Part shown: positions 7,951 to 17,109 of the stretch, in pieces
Position numbering within the stretch: the first letter of the stretch is position 1
Layout: each line of letters starts with the position of its first letter
From: Hymenobacter mucosus
GTDB lineage: Bacteria > Bacteroidota > Bacteroidia > Cytophagales > Hymenobacteraceae
Length of the DNA stretch: 64,000 bases
Direction of reading: 5' to 3'
NCBI RefSeq assembly: GCF_900188255.1
Contig: NZ_FZNS01000002.1
Coordinates: forward strand, 372,001-436,000
Notes under the pieces: generated by a model
What the model saw: only the letters and a program-made list of their open reading frames with translations
Database searches by the model: none
What the model was told of the DNA's origin: nothing
Position numbers and translations under genes: made by a program

Positions 7951-8300
7951 GGGAAGAAATTTGGGTGTTGGTGCGTTGAACGTGTGAAGAGAATCTCGCT
8001 GGATTTCGGTGCAAATCTATACCGAATGTTCCAACCGTATTAGGCATTTTGCAACCACCTTGCCAAAAACGAAAGGAAGCGGAAAAAATTGTTTAAAATT
8101 CACTTTCTAGCTGACTAAGCCACTATTGGCCTTGGGCGAAAATAGATTTAACCCCCCAGTAGGCCATCACCTACCATCTATGCCGTCTTGTTAGTAGCTC
8201 GGTATAATCCTTTTTAACCCGACCAGAATACCCGAAGAACTGTGTATTCGTAGCACACCTTTACCAGCTTTTACTCTAGGTTTACTGATAGGCTTCCACC
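7951..8300. other. Spacer between the two OmpA paralogues
   Basis: About 350 bases without a gene. It contains the promoter element at 8012-8019 for the leftward gene at 7240. The rest, including an A-rich stretch near 8065-8100, shows nothing I can name. Confidence 0.5.
8012..8019 (-). promoter_or_regulatory. -7 promoter element of the 7240-7950 OmpA gene
   Basis: Minus-strand TAGATTTG matches TAnnTTTG and lies 61 bases upstream of the start codon at 7950. It indicates that the downstream paralogue has its own promoter, consistent with the terminator at 8301-8341. Confidence 0.55.
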
Positions 8301-8341
8301 CAAACAAAAAGGGCGACCCAGTGGGTCGCCCTTTTTGTTTG
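8301..8341. terminator. 19-bp perfect hairpin terminator of the OmpA lipoprotein gene
   Basis: Arms 8301-8319 and 8323-8341 are exact complements around a 3-base loop (AGT). The core is GGGCGACCC, flanked by AAAAA and TTTTT. It is 15 bases past the stop of the leftward gene at 8357. Confidence 0.85.
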
Positions 8342-8356
8342 CTTGAAACAAGTCGA

Positions 8357-9100
8357 TTACAGCGTGCCGTTTTCAGCAGCCTTCTTCATTTTTTCGTTGG
8401 CGAAGATGGCAACCTCTACGCGACGGTTAGCCTGCTTGCCTTCCATGGTAGTGTTGTCAGCAATAGGCTGAGTAGAGCCATAGCCTTTGGTCGTTACGCG
8501 CGCAGCATCTACTCCTTGCGAAATCGTGTAGGTAGCTACTGACTGAGCGCGGCGCTCCGACAAGGGTTGGTTGATAGCATCCGAACCGGTGTTATCGGTG
8601 TGGCCTTCTACCAATACGTTGGTGTCGGGGTACTTTTTCAGTACGTCAGCCATTTTCTGAATTTCGGTCATCGAAGCCTGACGTAGGTCAGCCTTGTTGG
8701 TGTCGAAGAGGATACCCGAGTCGAAGGTGATTTTGATACCCTCGCCTACGCGCTCTACCCGAGCGTTCTGCATGTCTTTCTGCAGTTCCTCGGCCTGCTT
8801 GTCCATTTTACGGCCAATCAGAGCACCACCGGCACCGCCCACGGTAGCACCAATAATAGCACCGGCTGCCGTGCCCGACTTGCCACCAATTACGCGACCT
8901 AGTACGGCACCGGCTACGGCACCACCGCCAGCACCCAGCAAACCTCCTTTAGTGGTTTTGCTCATGCCCGTTTTGCGCGGACCAGTGCCGTTTGTATCAG
9001 CTTCGGGGATGTTGGGGTTACGTGTGCTAGTGCTGGCACAGGAGCTCATGAACAGCACCAAGGCCATGAATAGAGACAGAAGAGAGTTGCGAGATGTCAT
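8357..9100 (-). CDS. Glycine-zipper OmpA-family lipoprotein
   Basis: 247 residues. The signal peptide ends in a lipobox (LVLFMSSC), so the mature protein is predicted to be lipidated. A polar spacer follows, then a glycine zipper (LLGAGGGAVAGAVLGRVIGG and AAGAIIGATVGGAGGALIGR), then an OmpA domain with VEGHTDNTGSDAINQPL and SERRAQSVATY. The domain plan and much of the sequence are shared with the 7240 gene, even at DNA level near the 3' end. The main difference is membrane anchoring by lipid. No exact promoter match was found upstream. Confidence 0.87.
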   Translation of the reverse strand: MTSRNSLLSLFMALVLFMSSCASTSTRNPNIPEADTNGTGPRKTGMSKTTKGGLLGAGGGAVAGAVLGRVIGGKSGTAAGAIIGATVGGAGGALIGRKMDKQAEELQKDMQNARVERVGEGIKITFDSGILFDTNKADLRQASMTEIQKMADVLKKYPDTNVLVEGHTDNTGSDAINQPLSERRAQSVATYTISQGVDAARVTTKGYGSTQPIADNTTMEGKQANRRVEVAIFANEKMKKAAENGTL

Positions 9101-9251
9101 TGGAATGGAACTTAGTGGAAGGGTGAAACAGAATAGGGAGTAAGCGTCTGCTGATGGGCTTTACTGCACTTTCGGGAAAAATGTTTGCACAGATAGACCA
9201 AGCGCTATATCTATCCGAGGCACGTTGTTTGTCCCCGCTCGGTGGCAATAA

Positions 9252-9297
9252 GAAAAGCCCGTCAAACGCGCCGAATGCACGTCTAACGGGCTTTTTT
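9252..9297. terminator. Terminator downstream of accD
   Basis: AAAAGCCCGT (9253-9262) pairs with ACGGGCTTTT (9285-9294), with a longer imperfect loop stem between. On the minus strand the hairpin is followed by TTTTC. It is 34 bases past the accD stop. Confidence 0.75.
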
Positions 9298-9330
9298 CAA
9301 AAAGCTTGCCGAAAATATTAGGTATTTCTT

Positions 9331-10224
9331 TTAGTGCGCTGCCGTGCGCGACGTAGTCTTTTCAGTAGCAGGTACTTCGGCAGGACGTAGCATAGTAAGC
9401 AGATCCGTGAGCTTTTGCTTCAACTCCTTCCGATCCACAATGAAGTCGAGGAACCCATGCTCCTGCACAAACTCCGCGCTCTGGAAGCCTTTAGGCAGGT
9501 CTTTTCCAATTGTTTCTTTGATAACCCGCGGACCGGCAAAGCCAATAAGTGCGCCAGGCTCGGCAATGTTAAAGTCACCGAGCATAGCGAAAGATGCCGT
9601 AACGCCGCCCGTGGTGGGGTCCGTCAGCAGGGAAATGTAGGGAATACCTGCCTCTGAAAGCAGTGCCAGCTTAGCCGATGTTTTGGCCATTTGCATCAGA
9701 GAATAGCCGGCTTCCATCATGCGGGCACCACCAGAGCGCGAAATCATGAGGAAAGGCACCCGGTGCTGACGGGCGTAGTCAATAGCACGGGCAATCTTCT
9801 CCCCTACTACTGAGCCCATAGAGCCCCCAATAAACTTAAAGTCCATAGCGGCTACTACTAGTTCCACCCCATTCATGTGGCCGTGGGCCGAGCGCACTGC
9901 GTCCTTCAGGCCCGTATTTTTCTCGGTAGCGGCTACGCGCTGGGGGTAGGCTTTGGTATCTACAAAGCTGAGTGGATCGGCGGACCGCAAGTCGGCGTCC
10001 AGCTCCTGATACTCGTGGTTGTCGAATAGGAAGTCGAAGTAGTCGGCGGCATCAATCCGGTCGTGGTGGTTGCACTTGCCGCAAGTAGATAGCAGGCGCT
10101 TGTGCTCCGCCATCGTAGCTACCGTCTTGCACTCAGGACACTTGTACCACAAGCCGTCGGGCGTCTCTTTCTTCTGCTCCGTCGGCGTGACGATGCCTTT
10201 CTCTACGCGCTTAAACCAGGACAT
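9331..10224 (-). CDS. accD: Acetyl-CoA carboxylase carboxyltransferase subunit beta
   Basis: 297 residues, a normal length for AccD. With AccA it transfers the carboxyl group from carboxybiotin to acetyl-CoA to make malonyl-CoA, the first step of fatty acid synthesis. An N-terminal C4 zinc ribbon (Cys29, Cys32, Cys48, Cys51) is followed by the crotonase-like carboxyltransferase fold with [38 protein letters not shown] and [11 protein letters not shown]. Cytoplasmic. The C-terminal tail is a short Thr/Ala-rich extension. Monocistronic here; accA is not in the window. Confidence 0.96.
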   Translation of the reverse strand: MSWFKRVEKGIVTPTEQKKETPDGLWYKCPECKTVATMAEHKRLLSTCGKCNHHDRIDAADYFDFLFDNHEYQELDADLRSADPLSFVDTKAYPQRVAATEKNTGLKDAVRSAHGHMNGVELVVAAMDFKFIGGSMGSVVGEKIARAIDYARQHRVPFLMISRSGGARMMEAGYSLMQMAKTSAKLALLSEAGIPYISLLTDPTTGGVTASFAMLGDFNIAEPGALIGFAGPRVIKETIGKDLPKGFQSAEFVQEHGFLDFIVDRKELKQKLTDLLTMLRPAEVPATEKTTSRTAAH

Positions 10225-10778
10225 AATATATACTTAGAGGGGTCGTGAGAGGAGTTGAAAAGCAGGCACCGGCCAGACAAAGAAGGAGGCGGTTGCGCTT
10301 TTCTATGATGCAAGTTAGCGCAGAATACAGAAGTGCGAAATGGAAAGCCACCGAACTCAAACCGGAAGTATACGGCCGGGACCTACTTATAGTGCACGAA
10401 ACGCTGCTCTGGGCATGCTATATCAAGCTGAATGGAGTAGCTCTTAAGGCACTCGTGCTACTGTTCAGTTAGCCTTTGCTACCAGATTGCAGGCCTCTCG
10501 TTGCTGGCGTGGCTGTTTTTACGCTTTTTAGTACACCAACCCTACTCACAGCCACCGCTTAGCCAATGTAATGCCATTTTAGTTTTGCCATCAAAAAGTA
10601 TGGGGAGCAGCAAGCAGAAGAAAAGAACGGCAGGTAAGCACTACTTTAATAGACAGACGGTGCGGCTTAGGAAGGCAGCAGTAGCAATGCAAGATCCGGC
10701 TTGAGGCCGTACCTTACCGCCGGGGAGTTAGGTTCTTCACTTAACTTCTCAAATGTGGTACTCCAACGTGTCTTTTTT
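10225..10778. other. Long divergent intergenic region between accD and an OmpA lipoprotein gene
   Basis: About 550 bases upstream of both genes. Two short open frames on the plus strand (10245-10472 and 10501-10704) have no start context, no protein family character and odd composition, so I do not call them. No exact TAnnTTTG element is seen. I cannot identify an RNA gene here. Confidence 0.5.
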
Positions 10779-11783
10779 GTGAAAAACCTTTCTGCACTAG
10801 CTTTCTGCGCATTGCTAGCAGCCACGGCACTACCAGGCTGCGTGGCCTCCAAAAAATACGATGACCTGAAAGCCCGCCAAGCGGCCACCGAACAAGCCCG
10901 CGCCGACATAGAGCGCCAGCAGCGCCAAGCGGTAGCCGAGCTTAAGAAAGCCTCGGATGAACTGGCCCAACTACGTCTGGAAACCCGCCGCCTCATCGAC
11001 GACTCCACCGAAACTGGCCGCAGCCTACGCCGTACTCGTCAGCTCAACACCCAACTCACAGACAGCTACGATAAGCTTCTGAAGAACTCCGACCGCGCCA
11101 TGTCGGACAAGAATGCTGATTACAACAAGGTAGCCAAGGACTTGGCCCGCCGCGAGGCTGAACTAGGAGAGCTGGATACCAACCTGAAAAAGAGCCGGGC
11201 CGATATCGACAAGCTTACTGCCGACCTTACGGCCCGCGAAGCCCGCATGGCCGAGTTGCAGAAAGCCTTGGCTCAGAAGGACAAGGCCGTGAATGACTTG
11301 AGAAACAGCGTAAGCAACGCCTTGCGCGGCTTCAAAGGCACTGATCTGGAAGTAAAGATGAAGGATGGAAAGGTGTACGTTTCGCTCTCGGAGCAACTCC
11401 TTTTCAAGACGGGTTCCACCAAAGTAGACCCCAAAGGCCAGGAGGCCCTGAAACAGCTAGCTGCCGTGCTTCAAAATCAGCCCGACGTGAATGTGGTGGT
11501 AGAAGGCCACACCGACAATGTAGCCTTCACAAGGCCTACGGCAGCTATGCAAGACAATTGGGACTTGAGTGTACTGCGTGCTACGGAAATTGCGCGGCTG
11601 CTTACCACTGGTGGTATTCAGCCCCAACGGGTAACGGCATCGGGCCGCTCTCAATATGTGCCCGTGGCCCCCAACGATTCGCCAGCCAACAAAGCCTTGA
11701 ACCGCCGCACGGAAATCATCTTGACCCCAAAGCTCGACGAGCTATTCAAGATTCTGGACACGAACTCATCAGGCGGCCAGTAA
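10779..11783 (+). CDS. OmpA-family lipoprotein with long coiled-coil stalk
   Basis: 334 residues starting at GTG 10779. The GTG is chosen because it begins a lipoprotein signal (KNLSALAFCALLAATALPGC), while the longer reading frame upstream is unlike protein. After the lipid-anchored Cys comes an Ala/Glu/Lys/Arg-rich coiled coil (about residues 25-200; heptad-like, with runs such as LTARE and MAELQKALAQKDKAVNDLR). The C-terminal OmpA domain has VVVEGHTDNVAF and ASGRSQYVPVAPND. It resembles Pal/YiaD-like peptidoglycan-binding lipoproteins with a spacer that could reach from the outer membrane to the cell wall. Confidence 0.87.
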   Translation: MKNLSALAFCALLAATALPGCVASKKYDDLKARQAATEQARADIERQQRQAVAELKKASDELAQLRLETRRLIDDSTETGRSLRRTRQLNTQLTDSYDKLLKNSDRAMSDKNADYNKVAKDLARREAELGELDTNLKKSRADIDKLTADLTAREARMAELQKALAQKDKAVNDLRNSVSNALRGFKGTDLEVKMKDGKVYVSLSEQLLFKTGSTKVDPKGQEALKQLAAVLQNQPDVNVVVEGHTDNVAFTRPTAAMQDNWDLSVLRATEIARLLTTGGIQPQRVTASGRSQYVPVAPNDSPANKALNRRTEIILTPKLDELFKILDTNSSGGQ

Positions 11784-11818
11784 GCATTTGAATAGCAAAT
11801 TTTTACCAAGCCCCCTTT

Positions 11819-11853
11819 AAGTGCTACGTTGACTTGCTCGACGTAGCACTTTT
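11819..11853 (+). terminator. Terminator of the coiled-coil OmpA lipoprotein gene
   Basis: AAGTGCTACGT (11819-11829) pairs perfectly with ACGTAGCACTT (11841-11851), followed by TT. It lies 35 bases past the stop codon. Confidence 0.75.
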
Positions 11854-11877
11854 AGTGTCTTCCCATCGCAGCACTTC

Positions 11878-12264
11878 ATGCTATGTACTTATGAAAAAAT
11901 TAATCTTTTACGCTACACCTTTTTACTCGGCTGGCTATTGATAACGGCTGATAATGATTGTCCTATTAATGTTAGCGAAGTTCGCACCATTACCTTTTTA
12001 GTTACCAACCAAGTACTAGCTACTTCCCAGCGGCGGCCGCTCTATCTACCTGCCAGCCCTAATCCATTCCGCGAGGACGTATCATTCCGGTTAGCTTCGC
12101 CTCAGTCCGTCATGATAGTAGATGGCCTGGGTCGAACAGTGGAACACCTCACTAGCCACCCCGATGGTACCGTGACGTGGAAGCCTACCGCTACTGTATC
12201 CCCTGGCCTATACGTTGGGCGCACCGCCGACGGCCGCCAACTCGTACGCTTAGTTCGCGAATAA
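11878..12264 (+). CDS. Miniature protein consisting mainly of a T9SS C-terminal sorting domain
   Basis: At most 128 residues. The last 75 residues form a type A T9SS sorting domain: YLPASPNPFREDVSFRL, then VMIVDGLGRTVEHL, then SPGLYVGRTADGRQLVRLV. There is no room for a normal cargo domain. The N-terminus is unsettled. In the open frame the protein would start MLCTYEKINLLRYTFLLGWL from ATG 11878. A more typical start, ATG 11891 followed by an A6 tract (11894-11899), is one frame off and stops after 16 residues as written. One additional A in the tract would give MKKINLLRYTFLLGWLL, a regular signal peptide. This may be slippage, a polymorphism, a sequencing error or chance. The gene is more A/T-rich at its start than its neighbours. 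Confidence 0.6.
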   Translation: MLCTYEKINLLRYTFLLGWLLITADNDCPINVSEVRTITFLVTNQVLATSQRRPLYLPASPNPFREDVSFRLASPQSVMIVDGLGRTVEHLTSHPDGTVTWKPTATVSPGLYVGRTADGRQLVRLVRE

Positions 12265-12274
12265 CCAAGCCGGG

Positions 12275-12318
12275 CAACACAAAGGGCCGGCTCCATCAGG
12301 AGCCGGCCCTTTGTGTTG
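12275..12318. terminator. 20-bp perfect bidirectional terminator
   Basis: Arms 12275-12294 and 12299-12318 are exact complements around an ATCA loop, with core GGGCCGGCTCC. It separates two convergent genes: the small T9SS protein and the first TonB-dependent receptor. Confidence 0.85.
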
Positions 12319-12333
12319 GGGTACTACTTCCAA

Positions 12334-15144
12334 TTAGTTGGATGAAGTAGGCAGGTCGAGCACAAGACGAGCGAAGTAAAAGCCCCCGTTGTAGCCAAAC
12401 TGGTTGGGGTTATACACGATGCGTCCGCGGTTGGTATTGTCGAGCGAAGAGCTAAAGCTCAGGTTTGGATCGACGGAGAAGTTATTGGGGTTGTTGCGCG
12501 GATTTGTGCGAAACCGATCCGGATACACGTCGAAGATGTTGTTGACGCCAACAAAAACAGTGGCAAATTTAGCTACCTGAGCACTCAGCGTCAGGTCGGT
12601 TACCCACTTAGCCGAGAAGGTCTGGTCGATAAAGGAACGCGTGGGGTCAGCATCCTTATACTGCACCTGGCCAAACCGAACCGTACGAACCTCCACGTTG
12701 AAGATACGGTAGCCGTAGTTGGCCGTCAGGTTAATCTTGCTGCGAGGTTGCCCGGCCTCAATGCGGGCCCGCTGTTGGCGGTCAAAGAGGGTATTTTGCA
12801 GGCTAGGGTCGTTTTCGATAGTAGGGGCCGTGTTGATCTGGCGCACCTTGGTCTCGTTGAAGTTGGCGGCCACAGTTAGGCCTAGGCGACTCTCGCCTAC
12901 GGATAGGCGCTCGTTCACCACAATGTCGATACCACGCGTGCGGGTGTCAATGGCATTGGCAAAAAACTGTACCCGGCCAATTTCAGGGTAGGAAGCAAGA
13001 ATCTGGTCTACCGTGCCGGTAGCCACACCGCTCCGCGCGAACTGCGACGTGAGCACAATCCGGTCTCGGATGTCAATCTGGTAGGCGTCTACCGTCACCG
13101 TCATCGTTTTCAGCACGCGGCCGGTTACGCCCACGCTATAGTTAGTCGATTTCTCCTGCTTTAGTGAGGGCACGCCAAACCCTTTCACGGCATCGGTGAA
13201 CTGGTTGCGCACAATAGGGTTGTCGTTGTTGACGGTGAGCACCTGCTGGGGCACTCCACTCACAAACTGGGTGCTGGTGTTAGTGAAGTAGCGCTGCTGC
13301 AAGGACGGCGCCCGGAACCCGTTGCCAATGGTGCCACGCACTGCTACATCTTCCAGAATGCTATAGCGGGCGGCTAGCTGGCCGCTCACGTTGTTTCCGA
13401 AGTCGCCGTAGCGCTCGGCACGGCCGGCGGCCCGCACAAGCAGCTTTTCCGTCAAGTCGCTTTCCAGGTCTAGATAGCCCGCCGTGTTGGTGCGGGAGCG
13501 GTTTAGTTCGTCGGTAGGACGATACCCTGGGAATACCTGCGCACCTGAGGCCGTGGGCGCGCCGGCCGCGGTTGTACGCCCGAAGTTGTCCCAGGAGCCT
13601 CGTTCGCCAGCCGCAATGCTGTAGTTGTCGCGCCGGTACTCGCCCCCAAAAGCTACGTTCAGAGTAGCGAGGCCCAGTATATCAGTAAAATGACGCGAGA
13701 AGTTGAGGTTGCTGGTGTTTTGCTGGAAGGCAATCGTGCCCGCATAAAACTCCCGTGGGCTAAGACCTAGGGGGTAAGATGCATTCAACGTATTGGTAAT
13801 ATCGAAACGAATGTCGTTGCGGCCGAAGGTATTACTTAAATCAGCCTCGAAGCCCAGCACCTTGGCTCGCACTCCCGCTAGTACCGACTGGTCATTAATT
13901 GTGGTATTGATGAATGGTAGAAAGCCATTGGGGTAAATAGTTAGGTCGCTCTGAGTGAGCTGGTTGGGCAGGCGATAAAAACCGGCGGCTTTGCCCGTGC
14001 GGTGCGTCACCCCCGCCGTTACGTAGGCCTCAAGCCCGATGCTGGGTGCCAGCGTGAAGCCACTGTTGAGGAAGCCCCCAATGTTGCGCGACTCCGATTG
14101 CCCTACGCGCATGTTCCGGCGGTCGAAGCCATTTTGAGCTACTAGTGCATCATCCTGGGCTTTCAACTCGCGGCGCCGTTGTTCGGTATTGGCTGCAGCA
14201 GGATAGTTGCCGCTATTGCTGCCTAAGTACATTAGGGGCGCGGTGTCGTCGCCGCTACGGTTAGTATAGGCGCGGTTCTGAAATTGTCCGCTTAGGTTGA
14301 GAAAGCCACGCCCGCCAAGCCCAATGCCCACGCTGGCGTCGGCTTGGTAGGTGTCGCCGTCGCCCTCGTAGGTTTGGCCCACGGTGCTGCTGGCTTGCAC
14401 GCCGGTGGTGTCGTCTTTTAGCTGAATGTTGATAACACCGGCAATGGCGTCGGAGCCATACTGGGCTGCCGCGCCTTCCCGCAGCACCTCAATGCGCTTG
14501 ATGGAAGCATTGGGAATGGTGTTCAGATCGGTACCCACTGAGCCACGGCCTACCGTACCGTTGATGTTTACGAGAGCGGAGCTATGACGCCGCTTGCCGT
14601 TCACCAGCACCAGCACTTGGTCGGGGCCCAGGCCACGCAGAGAGGCGGGGTCTACGTGGTCAGTACCATCGGAAACGGCCTGCCGCGACGACTGAAATGA
14701 AGGCGCCGCGTACGTCAGGATCTGAGCAACATCTACCTGCGCAAACGCTTTAATTTCACGGGGCGAAATCACGTCCACGGGCGAGGTAGTAAGGATGTTG
14801 GACCGTCCCTCGGTAGCGCGTGAGCCCGTTACTACCACTTCATTCAGGTCGGTAGCGGCATCCTGCATACGCACTTCCAAGGTAGTGCGGCCGTTCAGCG
14901 GAATCTGTTGGGTAGCAGCTCCAATGGCCGATACAACCAGCGTAGCCGTTGGCGATACACTGAGAGTAAAGCGGCCACTGGCATCGGTGCTGGTACCATT
15001 GGAGGTGCCCCGTTCTAGCACTGTAACGCCCGGCTGGGCAATGCCTTTACTGTCGAGCACTCGGCCCGAAACGGAAACGGTTTGGGCCCAGGCGTGCGCC
15101 GGCACTAGCAAGGCAACGAGAGGAACAAGTAGTAGTTTTTTCAT
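12334..15144 (-). CDS. TonB-dependent receptor with N-terminal carboxypeptidase-regulatory-like domain (copy 1)
   Basis: 936 residues. The signal peptide MKKLLLVPLVALLVPAHAWA is followed by a CarboxypepD_reg-like beta-sandwich (about 22-105; VSGRVLDSKGIAQPGVTVLE), a plug domain (about 110-235; PVDVISPREIKAF, RGLGPDQVLVLVNGKRRHSS, EVLREGAAAQYGSDAIAGVI) and a 22-strand-type beta-barrel ending in an aromatic-rich strand (GGFYFARLVLDL). It imports an unknown ligand across the outer membrane using TonB energy. No SusD partner is adjacent, so it is more likely a siderophore, cofactor or small-molecule receptor than a classical glycan system. It is a close paralogue of the gene at 23169. It diverges from the Mo hydroxylase operon, with which it may be functionally linked (inference). 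Confidence 0.9.
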   Translation of the reverse strand: MKKLLLVPLVALLVPAHAWAQTVSVSGRVLDSKGIAQPGVTVLERGTSNGTSTDASGRFTLSVSPTATLVVSAIGAATQQIPLNGRTTLEVRMQDAATDLNEVVVTGSRATEGRSNILTTSPVDVISPREIKAFAQVDVAQILTYAAPSFQSSRQAVSDGTDHVDPASLRGLGPDQVLVLVNGKRRHSSALVNINGTVGRGSVGTDLNTIPNASIKRIEVLREGAAAQYGSDAIAGVINIQLKDDTTGVQASSTVGQTYEGDGDTYQADASVGIGLGGRGFLNLSGQFQNRAYTNRSGDDTAPLMYLGSNSGNYPAAANTEQRRRELKAQDDALVAQNGFDRRNMRVGQSESRNIGGFLNSGFTLAPSIGLEAYVTAGVTHRTGKAAGFYRLPNQLTQSDLTIYPNGFLPFINTTINDQSVLAGVRAKVLGFEADLSNTFGRNDIRFDITNTLNASYPLGLSPREFYAGTIAFQQNTSNLNFSRHFTDILGLATLNVAFGGEYRRDNYSIAAGERGSWDNFGRTTAAGAPTASGAQVFPGYRPTDELNRSRTNTAGYLDLESDLTEKLLVRAAGRAERYGDFGNNVSGQLAARYSILEDVAVRGTIGNGFRAPSLQQRYFTNTSTQFVSGVPQQVLTVNNDNPIVRNQFTDAVKGFGVPSLKQEKSTNYSVGVTGRVLKTMTVTVDAYQIDIRDRIVLTSQFARSGVATGTVDQILASYPEIGRVQFFANAIDTRTRGIDIVVNERLSVGESRLGLTVAANFNETKVRQINTAPTIENDPSLQNTLFDRQQRARIEAGQPRSKINLTANYGYRIFNVEVRTVRFGQVQYKDADPTRSFIDQTFSAKWVTDLTLSAQVAKFATVFVGVNNIFDVYPDRFRTNPRNNPNNFSVDPNLSFSSSLDNTNRGRIVYNPNQFGYNGGFYFARLVLDLPTSSN

Positions 15145-15474
15145 GCGTGCGCAGTAAACTGGTTATATAAAAGAGGGGAAAGCAAGCTCTACTCATTCAA
15201 ACCGCTGTAGCCAGATCCGCCGGCGCAAGTCAACTACATAGTTGAGGTAATATAGATACAGAAATACAATATCAATTATGTAATTTGTTATAGGCTTATT
15301 CCTTGTCTGTCAACAAGCAATCTACTGGTAAGCAAAACAGTACTGCACAATACTTCCATTTGTGCTTCAACATCTAAGCGTTTCTGAGGTTAGCACTTGC
15401 TAGCGCCCCGCAACGGTGCGCCTCGGAGCCCGTCTTTCTCGTACTACCACTCTCTTCGCCTTTCCTTTTCTACT
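15145..15474. other. Divergent promoter region between TonB receptor 1 and the Mo hydroxylase operon
   Basis: About 330 bases with an A/T-rich centre (15236-15300) that contains GTAATTTG at 15280, a near match to the -7 element for the rightward operon. No exact TAnnTTTG was found on either strand. An open frame reaching upstream of 15475 to 15397 is not supported as coding because the Tat signal begins after 15475. Confidence 0.45.
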
Positions 15475-16101
15475 ATGAATACTGAACCTGACAAGCCCAC
15501 CGGCCACGACGAGGCCCGTCGGAATTTCCTTAAGCAGTCGTCGCTGCTCACGGCCTTTACATTCGTACCCGGCCCCGTAGTGCAAGCCGCCTCCGGCGAG
15601 CTAGACGAGAAGGTAGCGGCTGCCTTTGAGAAAGTCACGCTTAAGCTGGACGTAAACGGTGTGAAGCACAAGCTTTCCGTGGAGCCCCGCACCACCCTAC
15701 TGGACCTACTACGCGAGCAGCTGCACCTCACGGGCACCAAAAAAGGCTGCGACTATGGCCAGTGTGGCGCCTGCACCGTGCACGTGGATGGACAGCGCGT
15801 AAATAGCTGCCTCAGCTTTGCGGTGATGCACGAAGGCAAGAAAATCACCACCATTGAGGGCTTAGCCGACGGGGACAAACTCCACCCCATGCAAGAGGCC
15901 TTCGTGAAACACGACGGCTTTCAGTGTGGCTACTGCACCCCCGGCCAGATTATGTCGGCGGTAGCGTGCGTGCGCGAGGGCCACGCCGGCTCCGAAGCAG
16001 AAATCCGGGAGTATATGAGCGGTAATATCTGCCGTTGCGGAGCCTACTCCAACATTGTAGCCGCCATTCAGGAGGTGAAAGACGGGGGACAAAAAGTATA
16101 A
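15475..16101 (+). CDS. paoA: Periplasmic aldehyde oxidoreductase, 2Fe-2S subunit (PaoA type, Tat-exported)
   Basis: 208 residues. A twin-arginine signal ([11 protein letters not shown], residues 15-25) sends the assembled enzyme to the periplasm. A plant-type 2Fe-2S domain follows ([16 protein letters not shown]), then an all-helical second 2Fe-2S domain ([11 protein letters not shown] and GNICRCGAY). Both clusters are complete. Small subunit of the xanthine oxidase family; it passes electrons from the Mo site towards FAD. First gene of a three-gene operon (10 and 14 base gaps). Start ATG 15475 is set by the Tat signal. Confidence 0.9.
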   Translation: MNTEPDKPTGHDEARRNFLKQSSLLTAFTFVPGPVVQAASGELDEKVAAAFEKVTLKLDVNGVKHKLSVEPRTTLLDLLREQLHLTGTKKGCDYGQCGACTVHVDGQRVNSCLSFAVMHEGKKITTIEGLADGDKLHPMQEAFVKHDGFQCGYCTPGQIMSAVACVREGHAGSEAEIREYMSGNICRCGAYSNIVAAIQEVKDGGQKV

Positions 16102-16111
16102 GTAGGAAGCC

Positions 16112-17095
16112 ATGAACCAGTTCCAATACGTCCGCCCTACCAAACGACAGGCTGCCATTGATGCAGTAGCCAAGGATACCACGGCCAAGTTTATTGCCGG
16201 CGGTACCAACCTCGTTGACCTGATGAAGCGGGGCATCATGACCCCACAGAAGCTAGTTGACATCAACCGCCTGCCGCTCACCAAAATTGAGCGTGAAAAT
16301 AACGGCCTGCGCATTGGTGCGCTGGCTCTGAACTCGACCGTAGCTGACGACAAGCAAGTGCGCGAAAAGCAGCCCTTGCTGTCCTTGGCGCTGAATGCCG
16401 GGGCCTCGGCGCAGTTGCGCAACATGGCTACAGTAGGCGGCAACATGTTGCAGCGCACCCGCTGCAGCTATTTCTACGACCTGGCCATGCCGTGCAACAA
16501 GCGGGAGCCAGGTACTGGCTGCGGCGCGCTGGAAGGCGTAAACCGCATGCACGCCATTTTCGGGTTTAGCGACAAGTGCATTGCCGTGCATCCTTCCGAT
16601 ATGAGCGTGGCCCTAGTAGCCCTAGATGCCACAGTACAAGTAAGCGGCCCTAGAGGCAACCGGAGCATTCCCTTTGCCGACTTTCACCGCTTACCCGGCG
16701 ACACGCCGGAAAAAGATACTAACCTGGAGCCCGGCGAGCTAATTACGGCCGTAGTTGTACCCGATGGCCCCTTTACCAAGCACGTGCACTACCAAAAAGT
16801 ACGCGAGCGAGCCAGCTACGCCTTCGCCCTATTATCGGTGGCGGCGGCGCTAGACATTGATGGTAACAACACCATTAAGGCGGCGCGGCTGGCTATGGGT
16901 GGCGTGGCGCACAAGCCCTGGCGCCTGACCGCCGCCGAGCAGGCCCTGGTGGGCAAGCCCGCCACCGAAGACACCTTCCGCCAAGCGGCTATCGTGGCCA
17001 TGCAGGGCGCCAAAGCCTTCAAGTACAACGCGTACAAGCTCAAGCTCGGTCCCAACACCATTGTGCAAGCCCTTAAAACCGCTGCGGCGGCTTAA
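16112..17095 (+). CDS. paoB: Aldehyde oxidoreductase, FAD-binding subunit with 4Fe-4S insertion (PaoB type)
   Basis: 327 residues of the CO-dehydrogenase flavoprotein/XdhB-like family. FAD-binding signatures FIAGGTNLVDLMK and ATVGGNMLQRTRC are present. A four-cysteine set (Cys118, Cys128, Cys137, Cys156) matches the additional 4Fe-4S cluster known from E. coli PaoB and 4-hydroxybenzoyl-CoA reductase, which is absent in ordinary xanthine dehydrogenases. This supports a PaoABC assignment rather than XdhABC. It moves electrons from the 2Fe-2S clusters to an acceptor via FAD. Middle gene of the operon. It lacks its own signal and should be exported piggy-back with PaoA. Confidence 0.9.
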   Translation: MNQFQYVRPTKRQAAIDAVAKDTTAKFIAGGTNLVDLMKRGIMTPQKLVDINRLPLTKIERENNGLRIGALALNSTVADDKQVREKQPLLSLALNAGASAQLRNMATVGGNMLQRTRCSYFYDLAMPCNKREPGTGCGALEGVNRMHAIFGFSDKCIAVHPSDMSVALVALDATVQVSGPRGNRSIPFADFHRLPGDTPEKDTNLEPGELITAVVVPDGPFTKHVHYQKVRERASYAFALLSVAAALDIDGNNTIKAARLAMGGVAHKPWRLTAAEQALVGKPATEDTFRQAAIVAMQGAKAFKYNAYKLKLGPNTIVQALKTAAAA

Positions 17096-17109
17096 TTCCC
17101 GACTTTGTT

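Noticed and set aside
10245..10704. Two short genes between accD and the OmpA lipoprotein gene
   Set aside because: No conserved features, poor starts and no promoter or terminator; the region is left as non-coding.
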